Positions 33,873 through 41,544 of a DNA stretch of 60,592 bases are shown in pieces. The position numbers and the translations under genes are program-made. The notes below the pieces were generated by a model. It did not search any database and had not been told where the DNA came from. It saw only the letters and a list, made by a program, of their open reading frames with translations. The DNA is from Flagellimonas abyssi (lineage in GTDB: Bacteria > Bacteroidota > Bacteroidia > Flavobacteriales > Flavobacteriaceae), in the NCBI RefSeq assembly GCF_019457905.1, contig NZ_JAHZSV010000032.1:1-60592 (forward strand), written 5' to 3'. Position 1 is the stretch's first letter. Each line of letters opens with the position of its first letter.

Positions 33873-35273
33873 TTATACCAATTTCATTTTTATGGGATCC
33901 CATTGCAAGATTTTCTTATCAAAATAGCTCGTGTTACAAGCTAGTGCAGGTGCTGCGGCCCTAAAGCCAAATTCGGCATCTTCAACTACTTCTTTACCAT
34001 CTCTTATGGCATCAAAGAAATTGGTGAAATGGTCCAAATGGTCACTATATCCCTCAGGTGCTTTATGGATTACATCACCTTTCGGATGTCTTTTTTGCTG
34101 TGCCTCGGTCCATTTGGCGTTGTATTCGGTCTTCATACGTTCTTGCATAGCCTCTGGAAAAGTAAATACGGAATCGTATCCTCCAAAACCTGGAGCCTCA
34201 GGCATTTTGCTGTAACTTACAATAATATCATTACGGTCAATGGTAATGGTGCCCTCAGAACCTATCAACTGGATTACTTCCTGACCTCCCGTGCCACTGA
34301 TAAAGTTTACCCGAAGGTTTAATTGAAATGCCGGGTGCTCTTCACTTTTTGGGTATTGCATTACCCCGGACATAACATCGGGCATGTTTCTGCCATCGTT
34401 CCAATAGCTGAACTGTCCGGTACTGTAGATGCTTTCCGGTCCTTTGGAATTGGTGATAAAGTGGGTTCCGCTCAACAAATGGATATATAGGTCCCCAGCT
34501 ACACCCGTACCAAACTCTTTATAAGCTCTCCACCAAAAGAATTTTTTGGCGTCAAATTCCATTTTGTCCGTCACCTCGGTAAAGGTATCCCAATCGGTAG
34601 TTTCTGGACTGGCATCATCCGGGATGGTATATTCCCAAGCACCAATGGAACTTTGGCGGTCCCAAGCTGCCTGAACCATATTTAGGTCACCGATTTCACC
34701 GGCAACCAAAAGCTCTTTGGCCTTAGCATATCCAACGCTGCTCACTCGTTGACTGCCCACCTGAAACACTTTTCCGGATTTTTCCGCAGCTTTCATCATT
34801 GGGTAACCTTCCTCAATTTTGTGCATCATCGGTTTTTCCAAGTAAATATGTTTGCCTTTGGCAAGGGCATCCAATGTAATTTGGGAGTGCCATACATCGG
34901 TGGTGCATATCAGAACGGCATCAATATCATCCTTGGCCAGAAGTTCCTTGTAGCTTCGGGTTACGAATAAATCCTTTCCAAATTCCTCTTGGGCACGAGT
35001 CAATCTACTTTTGTAGATATCACAGATACCTGCAAGCTCAACACCGGGAATCTGTAGGGCGGTCCTTAAATCAAAATGGCCCTGTACACCGTATCCGATG
35101 ACACCGATTCTTACAGTGTCGTTGTTCGAGAATGTCCTGTTGTATCTCAAGATTCTCTCCTCTGCTTTTTCTTGGGCAGCAAAAGAAGCAAATGGGGTAG
35201 CGGCAGAAGCCAGGGTAGTGGCTCCAATTTGCCGTAGAAACTTTCGTCGTTTGTTCTGATCGTTGTTTTTCAT
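33873..35273 (-). CDS. Tat-exported Gfo/Idh/MocA-family oxidoreductase
   Basis: 466 residues. A twin-arginine signal (RRKFLRQIGATTLASAATPF) precedes the NAD(P)-binding domain (VRIGVIGYGVQGHFDLRTAL), then LLAKDDIDAVLICTTDVWHS and GKHIYLEKPMMHKIEEG with the EKP motif of the family. The C-terminal half shows the acidic/Trp-rich substrate domain (FFWWRAYKEFGTGVAGDLYI with an HLLSGTHF sequence). Exported members of this family act on sugars or glycosides, sometimes with bound NAD as a glycosidase-like enzyme. It lies 24 bases downstream of the TolB-propeller gene on the same strand, so the pair are likely cotranscribed. The substrate is unknown. Confidence 0.87.
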   Translation of the reverse strand: MKNNDQNKRRKFLRQIGATTLASAATPFASFAAQEKAEERILRYNRTFSNNDTVRIGVIGYGVQGHFDLRTALQIPGVELAGICDIYKSRLTRAQEEFGKDLFVTRSYKELLAKDDIDAVLICTTDVWHSQITLDALAKGKHIYLEKPMMHKIEEGYPMMKAAEKSGKVFQVGSQRVSSVGYAKAKELLVAGEIGDLNMVQAAWDRQSSIGAWEYTIPDDASPETTDWDTFTEVTDKMEFDAKKFFWWRAYKEFGTGVAGDLYIHLLSGTHFITNSKGPESIYSTGQFSYWNDGRNMPDVMSGVMQYPKSEEHPAFQLNLRVNFISGTGGQEVIQLIGSEGTITIDRNDIIVSYSKMPEAPGFGGYDSVFTFPEAMQERMKTEYNAKWTEAQQKRHPKGDVIHKAPEGYSDHLDHFTNFFDAIRDGKEVVEDAEFGFRAAAPALACNTSYFDKKILQWDPIKMKLV

Positions 35274-35297
35274 GTACTTTGATATAATATGTATGGT

Positions 35298-36653
35298 TTA
35301 GTTGACGGAATAACTCACAAAGGCCAATTTTTTACTGTCCGGACTCCAGGAGGGCACATTTATGGTACCCTGTCCACCGAAAAATACAGGTGTAATATCC
35401 TTAATTTTCTTTGTTTCAACATTCATAAGCCTTAGTTTGACCTGCTTTCCAAATAGATGGTTTTGTTTCTGGTCAGAAGTGTATGCAATATACACAATCC
35501 ATTTTCCATCCGGAGATGGGTGCGGAAACCAGTTCGAGTTTTCATCAAAGGTCAATTGTTCCTTTTTTTTACCATTGGTTCGCATGCGCCAAATCTGCAT
35601 ATGTCCAGATTTGTACGAGTTGTAGTAAATGTATTTACCATCAGGTGAATAATCGGGTCCATCGTCCAAGCCTTCGGCCGTGGTCAACCTTTTTTCTTTT
35701 CCACCATCAACGCTAATGGAATACACATCATAATTGCCGTTTCGCTCGGCACAATAGGCCAATCGTTTTCCATCGGGAGACCAACCATGCCAAAAGGACA
35801 TCACCTCTGAGGTGATCCTTCTAGGTTTGCCACCTTCAATGGGCAGCACATAAATGACTGATTTATAGTACTTTGGTGATGGGTCTGTTACATCATTATG
35901 ACTTATGGCCAACCATTGGTTATCTGGGGAAATACCGTGGTCGTTATTGTTCTGATCGGCAAAACCGGTATCCAATAGCTCTAAATTCTTTGTTTTTAGG
36001 TCCAACGTATATAGTTTTCCTTTACTGTTGACTATCAGATAATTATCAAGATGCCAGTTTGGGGCTTCAAAGTGGTCGTCAATAGTAAGAACCGTCTCGA
36101 TTCTACCGGTTTCAATATCCACTGTTTGAATGTAACTGGTCGTATCGATTTTATTTTCTGGGGGATGATTATAAAAATGATTGGATTGTCCTACCAATTT
36201 CCAATCGCCATCAAATTTTTCCAGAAACCGGACTTCTTTGGATAGGGTTTCCTTACCATTGGTTCCCACTGAAACTTCATCATGGGTTACCCAGGCTATG
36301 TTTTCATCAATTTTCATTTTATGATTGGTATGGAAGGCAAATCCTCCCTTTCCTATCATGCTGGACGGTGGGTCGATAATGGTCTTTGTTGGGACATCGA
36401 TGGTTCGACCATCCGAAGTGGATACCAATATGCTACTGTAGGCTCGTTCCATCCAACAATCTGCATGTGCTTCCTTATCGCCCATACGCCAAGTAAGCCC
36501 TTCCTTTTCCAATAATTTGATGATGGCAATGGAATCGTTCTGGGAATGCATGGATGAACTTATAAGAAGCCCAAGAAAAAGCAGGAAATACCTTTGGAAC
36601 AGATGCAATATATTGCCCAAAGCGTATTCCCGAAGTTGAAAAAAATGCTTCAT
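35298..36653 (-). CDS. secreted SnoaL-like plus TolB/PD40 beta-propeller protein
   Basis: 451 residues from the ATG at 36653 (an upstream in-frame start at 36680 is less likely). After a hydrophobic signal (YFLLFLGLLISSSMHSQ) come a SnoaL/DUF4440-type domain at residues 40-150 (KLLEKEGLTWRMGDKEAHAD, KEVRFLEKFDGDWKLVGQSN) and six PD40 propeller blades (HGISPDNQWLAISHND, HGWSPDGKRLAYCAERNGNY, DYSPDGKYIYYNSYKSGH, HPSPDGKWIVYIAYTSDQ, PSWSPDSKKLAFVSY). Such propellers occur as secreted accessory proteins, often linked to carbohydrate genes. It is divergent from the NUDIX regulator, whose binding site may lie in the shared promoter region. Confidence 0.82.
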   Translation of the reverse strand: MKHFFQLREYALGNILHLFQRYFLLFLGLLISSSMHSQNDSIAIIKLLEKEGLTWRMGDKEAHADCWMERAYSSILVSTSDGRTIDVPTKTIIDPPSSMIGKGGFAFHTNHKMKIDENIAWVTHDEVSVGTNGKETLSKEVRFLEKFDGDWKLVGQSNHFYNHPPENKIDTTSYIQTVDIETGRIETVLTIDDHFEAPNWHLDNYLIVNSKGKLYTLDLKTKNLELLDTGFADQNNNDHGISPDNQWLAISHNDVTDPSPKYYKSVIYVLPIEGGKPRRITSEVMSFWHGWSPDGKRLAYCAERNGNYDVYSISVDGGKEKRLTTAEGLDDGPDYSPDGKYIYYNSYKSGHMQIWRMRTNGKKKEQLTFDENSNWFPHPSPDGKWIVYIAYTSDQKQNHLFGKQVKLRLMNVETKKIKDITPVFFGGQGTINVPSWSPDSKKLAFVSYSVN

Positions 36654-36716
36654 GATTACTTTGTTTAGTTTTGTGTGCATGATAAATATATATATTATTT
36701 TCTCAATAAAAGATAA

Positions 36717-36724
36717 TAGATTTG
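36717..36724 (+). promoter_or_regulatory. candidate -7 box (TAGATTTG) of the NUDIX regulator gene
   Basis: Exact TAnnTTTG match, 80 bases upstream of the 36805 ATG, in the divergent region with the SnoaL/TolB gene. No clear -33 element. Confidence 0.4.
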
Positions 36725-36759
36725 TGTTGTTACTTTAATTAGTTTACAATGATATTTAA

Positions 36760-36790
36760 ACAGCTGTGAATGCTTGTATTTACAGTTGTG
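36760..36790 (+). repeat. two 9-bp direct repeats in the leader of the NUDIX regulator gene (candidate operator)
   Basis: ACAGCTGTG at 36760-36768 and ACAGTTGTG at 36782-36790 differ at one position and are spaced 22 bases, two helical turns. They lie between the -7 box and the ATG, where a repressor would block its own transcription. This suggests an autoregulatory site; the assignment is inference. Confidence 0.4.
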
Positions 36791-36804
36791 TTAATAGAAC
36801 GATT

Positions 36805-37530
36805 ATGGGAGAGTTTCGAAAAGAAGATTATATCGCACAACTTTCGATTGACTGTGTGATTTTCGGATATAATAATAACGAATTGAAGGTGCTGATCTCA
36901 AAATTGAGTTATGGAGAGGATTTATGGAGTTTACCGGGTGGGTATATTCTCCAAACGGAAAGTATTGATCAGGCAGCTTCACGTATTTTAATTGAGAGAA
37001 CTGGACTGGACAATATTTATTTAGGGCAGTTTAGAGCTTTCGGAAGTTCTGATAGAATCATTGGAAGTGAATATAGGGAAGTGGTAAGGGCTGGACTTCG
37101 GGATTTTGCCGCAAAGAAATTTGATGACGAAGCCATAGACTGGGTAACAAGCCGTTTTGTCGGTATCGGTTATTATGCCTTGGTGGATTTGAAAAAGGTG
37201 GACCCAAAAATAGGAGAGTTCGAGGAGTTTCTAAAATGGGTCAGCATCGAGGATCTTCCCAATATGACGCATGACCATAATGAGATTGTTGAAAAGGCCC
37301 ATAAATCGCTGCGTCAAAACCTTGATGAGAAGTTGATAGGGTTCAATCTACTTCCTGAGGAGTTTACCATGAGGGAAATCAAGGAGTTATATGAGGCCAT
37401 TTATGATAAGAAATTCCCCATGAACAATTTTCAAAAGAAAATATTGGGTCTTGATGTATTGGAACGACTGGGCAAAAAATATACAGGAGCCCAGAATAGG
37501 GCTCCTTATATTTATAGATTCAAAAGTTAG
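36805..37530 (+). CDS. NUDIX-domain transcription regulator (NrtR/AraR-like) with degenerate catalytic box
   Basis: 241 residues from the ATG at 36805. Residues 10-150 form a NUDIX fold and the rest a winged-helix DNA-binding domain (EEFTMREIKELYEAIYDKKF, NNFQKKILGLDVLERLGKKY). The NUDIX box has the G-x5-E-x7-R frame (GYILQTE ... SR), but continues RILIERTGL where hydrolases have REUxEExGU, so both key metal-binding Glu positions are changed. Hydrolysis is therefore unlikely. Related NUDIX regulators in Bacteroides bind L-arabinose and control its use. Its place between sugar-linked genes and the rhamnose operon suggests a sugar-sensing regulator. A hairpin-like stem (AGGAGCCC/GGGCTCCT) lies within its 3' codons. 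Confidence 0.85.
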   Translation: MGEFRKEDYIAQLSIDCVIFGYNNNELKVLISKLSYGEDLWSLPGGYILQTESIDQAASRILIERTGLDNIYLGQFRAFGSSDRIIGSEYREVVRAGLRDFAAKKFDDEAIDWVTSRFVGIGYYALVDLKKVDPKIGEFEEFLKWVSIEDLPNMTHDHNEIVEKAHKSLRQNLDEKLIGFNLLPEEFTMREIKELYEAIYDKKFPMNNFQKKILGLDVLERLGKKYTGAQNRAPYIYRFKS

Positions 37531-37571
37531 TGAGTTTACTTTTTTAAAACTTCCTTGGATATCAAAGTGTT

Positions 37572-38972
37572 TTAACTTCGTTTTTTGGACATCACCAAGA
37601 ACAGTACGCCGCACAATAACCAAGCGGGCAAGGTCATAAAGGATAAAAAGACATCAAAAGTGACGGAGATGAAATAACATAGTCCAAAACTTATGGCCCA
37701 GGCCCAGAATACGGCTCTGTTGAACTTCACGTTCGTTTTTTCGGCATAATCTATTATGATGTTGGCCTTTTTCCCATAGAAGTGCTCAAAAACTATAATC
37801 GCGCCCATTGGGGCCAAAATAAAACCGTACAGCGCCACGAAATCCAATAATTTCATTGCAAAGGCAGGGAAAAGCCCTGCAAGGGTCGCCACGCTACCGG
37901 CAATAATGGTCACCCAAAATGTGGATGTTTTAGGAATAATGGCCTGAAAAGCCAGTCCAGCCCGATAAATAGTCGGATTGGCCGTTGTCCATCCCGCCAA
38001 GACCACGGCAATGGCACCAAAAATGCCCAAAGCATTATAGGCCAATGGTCCGGGAGCAACATTCGGTGCATTACCTCCGGCCAAAGCGGCCTGAGCTTCT
38101 GGGGATTTAAGGTAAACAGCATAAAGTAATGCTGCCGCAATCCACGCCATATAGTGTCCCACGTACATTCCCGCTGCGGTGGTCCAACCTGACCTTGCCT
38201 TTTTCGCAAACCTAAATACGGACAAGTCGGACATGCCTACGTGCATCGCAGCATTGGCAAACCATGACCAAATGGTGACGTGCCAAAAAGTATATTTTAT
38301 CTGTCCAGGAAAAGGTTCTCCACCTTCGCCCCAAATGTTCCAAAAGTCGGAGAAGCTATTTACATCAAGATCGCGCAATGCCACGATACCACTTGCCAAA
38401 AATGCCAATACAATAATAGGGGACATATAGTTGGCCGCTTTTGAAACGGTCTCGTACCCTTTTGCTGCAATCAACGAAATTACGGCCCCGATAACCAATA
38501 CGATAACGACCCATGTAATGCCGTTGGGCATGGTATCCGTTAACTTGGGCATTTCCATGTCAAAAGGAATTCCAACCGCCGTGGCCGAAACGGTAATCAT
38601 GGCACCGGCAAGAAAACAGAAGAGAATCCCATTGGCCAGATTATATCCAATGACCAATTTTTTTCCAACAATCTTTTCCAATTGATAGTATAAGGTAAGA
38701 CGATACTTTACGGCTATTTCTGCCGTCAAGAACCTCCAACTGAGCACAGCCAAAAGATTTCCCAATAACAGTCCGACTATAAGGTCAAAAGCACTTACTC
38801 CCGTGGTCAAGAATAAAGGGCCTATCACGAATTCGGTACCTGCGGCATGCTCACCGGCATACATGCCCAAGAAACTTTTCCAGCTTTTTAATTTGGACTG
38901 CGGAACGGGCTGTCTTTCAAATTCTCCGCCAGCTATTTCCTCAACTTCTTCATCAATATTATATTGGCTCAT
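37572..38972 (-). CDS. NCS1-type (purine-cytosine permease family) transporter, candidate L-rhamnose permease
   Basis: 466 residues with about twelve membrane helices. The cytosolic N-terminus (residues 1-30) leads to SFLGMYAGEHAAGTEFVIGP, GVSAFDLIVGLLLGNLLAVL, then YNLANGILFCFLAGAMITVS and LVIGAVISLIAAKGYETVSK. The helix order and GN-L--L motif match PF02133 cytosine/purine permeases (NCS1). It is the last gene of the rhamnose operon, 40 bases after lldD. A nucleobase carrier makes little sense there, and no canonical RhaT or MFS sugar transporter is in the window, so L-rhamnose (or L-lactate) is the most likely cargo. That is inference from context. Confidence 0.85.
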   Translation of the reverse strand: MSQYNIDEEVEEIAGGEFERQPVPQSKLKSWKSFLGMYAGEHAAGTEFVIGPLFLTTGVSAFDLIVGLLLGNLLAVLSWRFLTAEIAVKYRLTLYYQLEKIVGKKLVIGYNLANGILFCFLAGAMITVSATAVGIPFDMEMPKLTDTMPNGITWVVIVLVIGAVISLIAAKGYETVSKAANYMSPIIVLAFLASGIVALRDLDVNSFSDFWNIWGEGGEPFPGQIKYTFWHVTIWSWFANAAMHVGMSDLSVFRFAKKARSGWTTAAGMYVGHYMAWIAAALLYAVYLKSPEAQAALAGGNAPNVAPGPLAYNALGIFGAIAVVLAGWTTANPTIYRAGLAFQAIIPKTSTFWVTIIAGSVATLAGLFPAFAMKLLDFVALYGFILAPMGAIIVFEHFYGKKANIIIDYAEKTNVKFNRAVFWAWAISFGLCYFISVTFDVFLSFMTLPAWLLCGVLFLVMSKKRS

Positions 38973-39012
38973 ATAGGTTTGGTTTGTTCGTTAATTTTTA
39001 TGTGCTAGTTTG

Positions 39013-40158
39013 TTAGATCAGGTGCCTGTGCAGGTCTTGGATATTCTCGCAGCACAATTGGTCCATAATTTGTTGTAGTTGTACTTTAAGGATGGTCATG
39101 GTATGGTCGCCTCCCTTGTTTCCCATGGCGGCGGCGCCGTACATAAAAGAACGGCCCATGAATGTAAATTCCGCTCCCCGTGCAAGGGAGCGTGCAATAT
39201 CCGGGCCTGAGCGCATGCCGCTGTCCATCATTACGGTTATTTGATCTTTATATTTTTCCGCTATTCGAGTCAATGGTGCAATGGTGGATTCACCGGCATC
39301 TAACTGTCTTCCTCCATGATTGGAAACTATGATGCCATCAAACCCTAATCCAATGGCCTGTTCGGTATCCTCTTCGGACGCGACCCCTTTCAAAACCAAC
39401 TTACCTTTCCATCTATCCCTGATCGGTTTAATGCGCTCCTCGTTCAACCGACCAGAGAACGTTTTGTCCATAAACTTGCCCAATTGTTTCAGGTTCAGTC
39501 CTTCCGGGGTATAGGGTTTTAGAGTTTCAAAAGTAGGGATGCCATATTTTAAGGTCTGCATGGCCCAACTGGGCTTGCCCAAAACCTGAAGTATATTGGC
39601 CATGGTCATTTTTGGCGGAAGTGCCAATCCGTTTTTAAAGTCACGCGGGCGGTACCCAAAAGTGGGTACATCGCACAACAATACCAAAACGGGACAACCG
39701 GATGCGGCGGCCCTGTCGATAATATCGAACCTTACGGCATTTTCTGCCGGATTGTACAGCTGGAACCAGGCCTTGCCCTCGGTCAACTCACTCGCCCGTT
39801 CTATATCCATAGTGGTTACGGTACTCAGAATAAAGGGCACATTGTGCTTATGGGCTGCTTTCGCAAGGATTTCCGGTGAATTTGGCCACATTAGTCCTTG
39901 AAGGCCGACCGGGGCCACGCCAAATGGGGCATCATATTCATGTCCAAAAAGTTTGGTTTTGATAGAAGCTCCCCTAAAGTCTTTAATATAGGTCGGTTTT
40001 AGCGTAACGTCCCTAATTTCGGAGGTGTTCCGTTTAATATTTACATCTTCGTTGCAGCCACCATCCAAATACTCAAAAGCAAAACGGGGGATTCTTTTCT
40101 TGGCTTTTTCCCTAAGGTCATCGACGGAAGGGTATCGGGTATCGAAACTTTGGGCCAT
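39013..40158 (-). CDS. lldD: FMN-dependent L-lactate dehydrogenase (alpha-hydroxy-acid oxidase family)
   Basis: 381 residues of the FMN alpha-hydroxy-acid dehydrogenase family. The start YPSVDDLREKAKKRIPRFAF and FEYLDGG, then DAPFGVAPVGLQGLMWP (FMN site), STVTTMDIERASE, WFQLYNP, and the catalytic SNHGGRQLD block with the active-site His and Arg, followed by MMDSGMRSGPDIARSLARGA and GRSFMYG. It oxidises L-lactate to pyruvate and passes electrons to the quinone pool. The RhaW half of the upstream fusion makes L-lactate from L-lactaldehyde, so this gene completes the path. It lies 1 base from the kinase gene upstream and 40 bases from the permease gene. Confidence 0.9.
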   Translation of the reverse strand: MAQSFDTRYPSVDDLREKAKKRIPRFAFEYLDGGCNEDVNIKRNTSEIRDVTLKPTYIKDFRGASIKTKLFGHEYDAPFGVAPVGLQGLMWPNSPEILAKAAHKHNVPFILSTVTTMDIERASELTEGKAWFQLYNPAENAVRFDIIDRAAASGCPVLVLLCDVPTFGYRPRDFKNGLALPPKMTMANILQVLGKPSWAMQTLKYGIPTFETLKPYTPEGLNLKQLGKFMDKTFSGRLNEERIKPIRDRWKGKLVLKGVASEEDTEQAIGLGFDGIIVSNHGGRQLDAGESTIAPLTRIAEKYKDQITVMMDSGMRSGPDIARSLARGAEFTFMGRSFMYGAAAMGNKGGDHTMTILKVQLQQIMDQLCCENIQDLHRHLI

Positions 40159-40159
40159 A

Positions 40160-41533
40160 TCAATTTGTAATTAGGGGTCTATGTTTTTTTAATGCGTATT
40201 TCTTTTTTAGGAACTTTTGGTCCAGTTCCACGTTGGATATGACAATGGCCGCGCCAAGTGCCGAACCTAGAGAGGCATCGGTAGTTTTTACCTTCATATG
40301 GTTAAGGCCCTGTGCCAACAGCTCCACAAAAATTTGATTGTTGGCAAAGCCTCCATCGATGTACAATTGGGCTATATCTTCCTCACCGATAGCCCGTTGG
40401 ATACTCTCAATCTGCAACTCCACCAGCTCCATCAGCAATTGATGATAGGCTTCCTCATAAGAATTGAAGTGCATTGGAGCGAGATTTTCCAAAGCACTAA
40501 CATCTAGACTGGACCACTGGAATTTATGTGAAAAACTATCCTTGAGACGATGGTACAATTCAGAATCAAAATCGACCGATTTATGATAATCCTCTTCAAC
40601 CCCGTAGCGCTCCGATAGTTCCTTTATTTTGATATTGTACTCGTTTCCCAAAAATAACCTAGCGGCCTTAACGGGCTCTCCGTTTATCCGCATGTAATTG
40701 ATGCAGTTGGAGCGGGTGTCCGTTTCCGTTAAAAACTCTTTTGAAAATGGGTTCAGGGAGATGCTCCAAGTGCCTGTGGAGAGTAGTAGGAATTTTTTAT
40801 CGATACTTCTTATGTAGGGCAAAAGGGCCGATGAGCTATCGTGAATACCGACTCCAACTTTTATCTGGTGCCCCATTAAATTAGTTTTTATACTGGTCCC
40901 GGTATCCACAATGGAAGGCAGTACCCTGTGCAACTGCTCTTTGTAGACCCAATCGTGATAATCTTGTTTTTCGTAGTTCCAAAGGGCGGTATGGCATCCA
41001 ATGCTTGTATATTCACTGATCGGTATTCCTGTAAACAAATAGCTTAGATATTGTGGTAGATGAAGCGAATATTTGATTTTTGAAAAAACTTCCGGTTTAT
41101 GGTGTTTCAACCAATACAATTGGATGCCTGAGTTAAGCATACCTTCCTTTGTTGTTCCAGTTTCCCTGCAAAATGTTATTTCCGGACCGTAGGTGTCGTA
41201 AAATTGTTCGATAACTTCTTCCGGTATGGGCTTTGTATAGTTGTAAAGCGGAGCCACAACGTTGCCCATGTCGTCCAAGTGCACAAAACTGGCACCGTAA
41301 GATGAAAAATTTACGGCATTTACTTTGTAATCCTTAGATTTTAGGATGTTGTGAAAAGTGGCTTTTATCCAGTCCTGGAGTTTGACAACATCTTCTGTTG
41401 GATGGCCATCTTCGTCCTGAATAGGTTCCAAATAGGTGTAATCGCGATGTACCTCCTTAAAGTCAAGGTCAAAAAGAAAGAATTTTTTATTGGTCTTTCC
41501 TATATCAAAAATTGCGATTACATCTTTAGCCAT
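40160..41533 (-). CDS. rhaB: L-rhamnulokinase (FGGY family)
   Basis: 457 residues. The FGGY nucleotide-binding start IAIFDIGKTNKKFFLFDLDF, the NFSSYGASFVHLDD substrate strand, the SIGCHTALWNYEKQDYHDW block, the ATPase core VGVGIHDSSSALLPYI with LLSTGTWSISLNPFSKE, and the C-terminal YIDGGFANNQIFVELLAQGL with SLGSALGAAIVIS agree with carbohydrate kinases. The substrate is assigned as L-rhamnulose from its position between rhamnose isomerase and lactate dehydrogenase. It belongs to a branch with the DIGKTNKK motif distinct from E. coli RhaB. It starts 11 bases after rhaI. Confidence 0.85.
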   Translation of the reverse strand: MAKDVIAIFDIGKTNKKFFLFDLDFKEVHRDYTYLEPIQDEDGHPTEDVVKLQDWIKATFHNILKSKDYKVNAVNFSSYGASFVHLDDMGNVVAPLYNYTKPIPEEVIEQFYDTYGPEITFCRETGTTKEGMLNSGIQLYWLKHHKPEVFSKIKYSLHLPQYLSYLFTGIPISEYTSIGCHTALWNYEKQDYHDWVYKEQLHRVLPSIVDTGTSIKTNLMGHQIKVGVGIHDSSSALLPYIRSIDKKFLLLSTGTWSISLNPFSKEFLTETDTRSNCINYMRINGEPVKAARLFLGNEYNIKIKELSERYGVEEDYHKSVDFDSELYHRLKDSFSHKFQWSSLDVSALENLAPMHFNSYEEAYHQLLMELVELQIESIQRAIGEEDIAQLYIDGGFANNQIFVELLAQGLNHMKVKTTDASLGSALGAAIVISNVELDQKFLKKKYALKKHRPLITN

Positions 41534-41544
41534 ATATAAATTTA

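Noticed and set aside
37485..37506. Stem AGGAGCCC/GGGCTCCT near the end of the NUDIX gene
   Set aside because: It lies inside the coding sequence and is not followed by a T tract, so it is not called a terminator.
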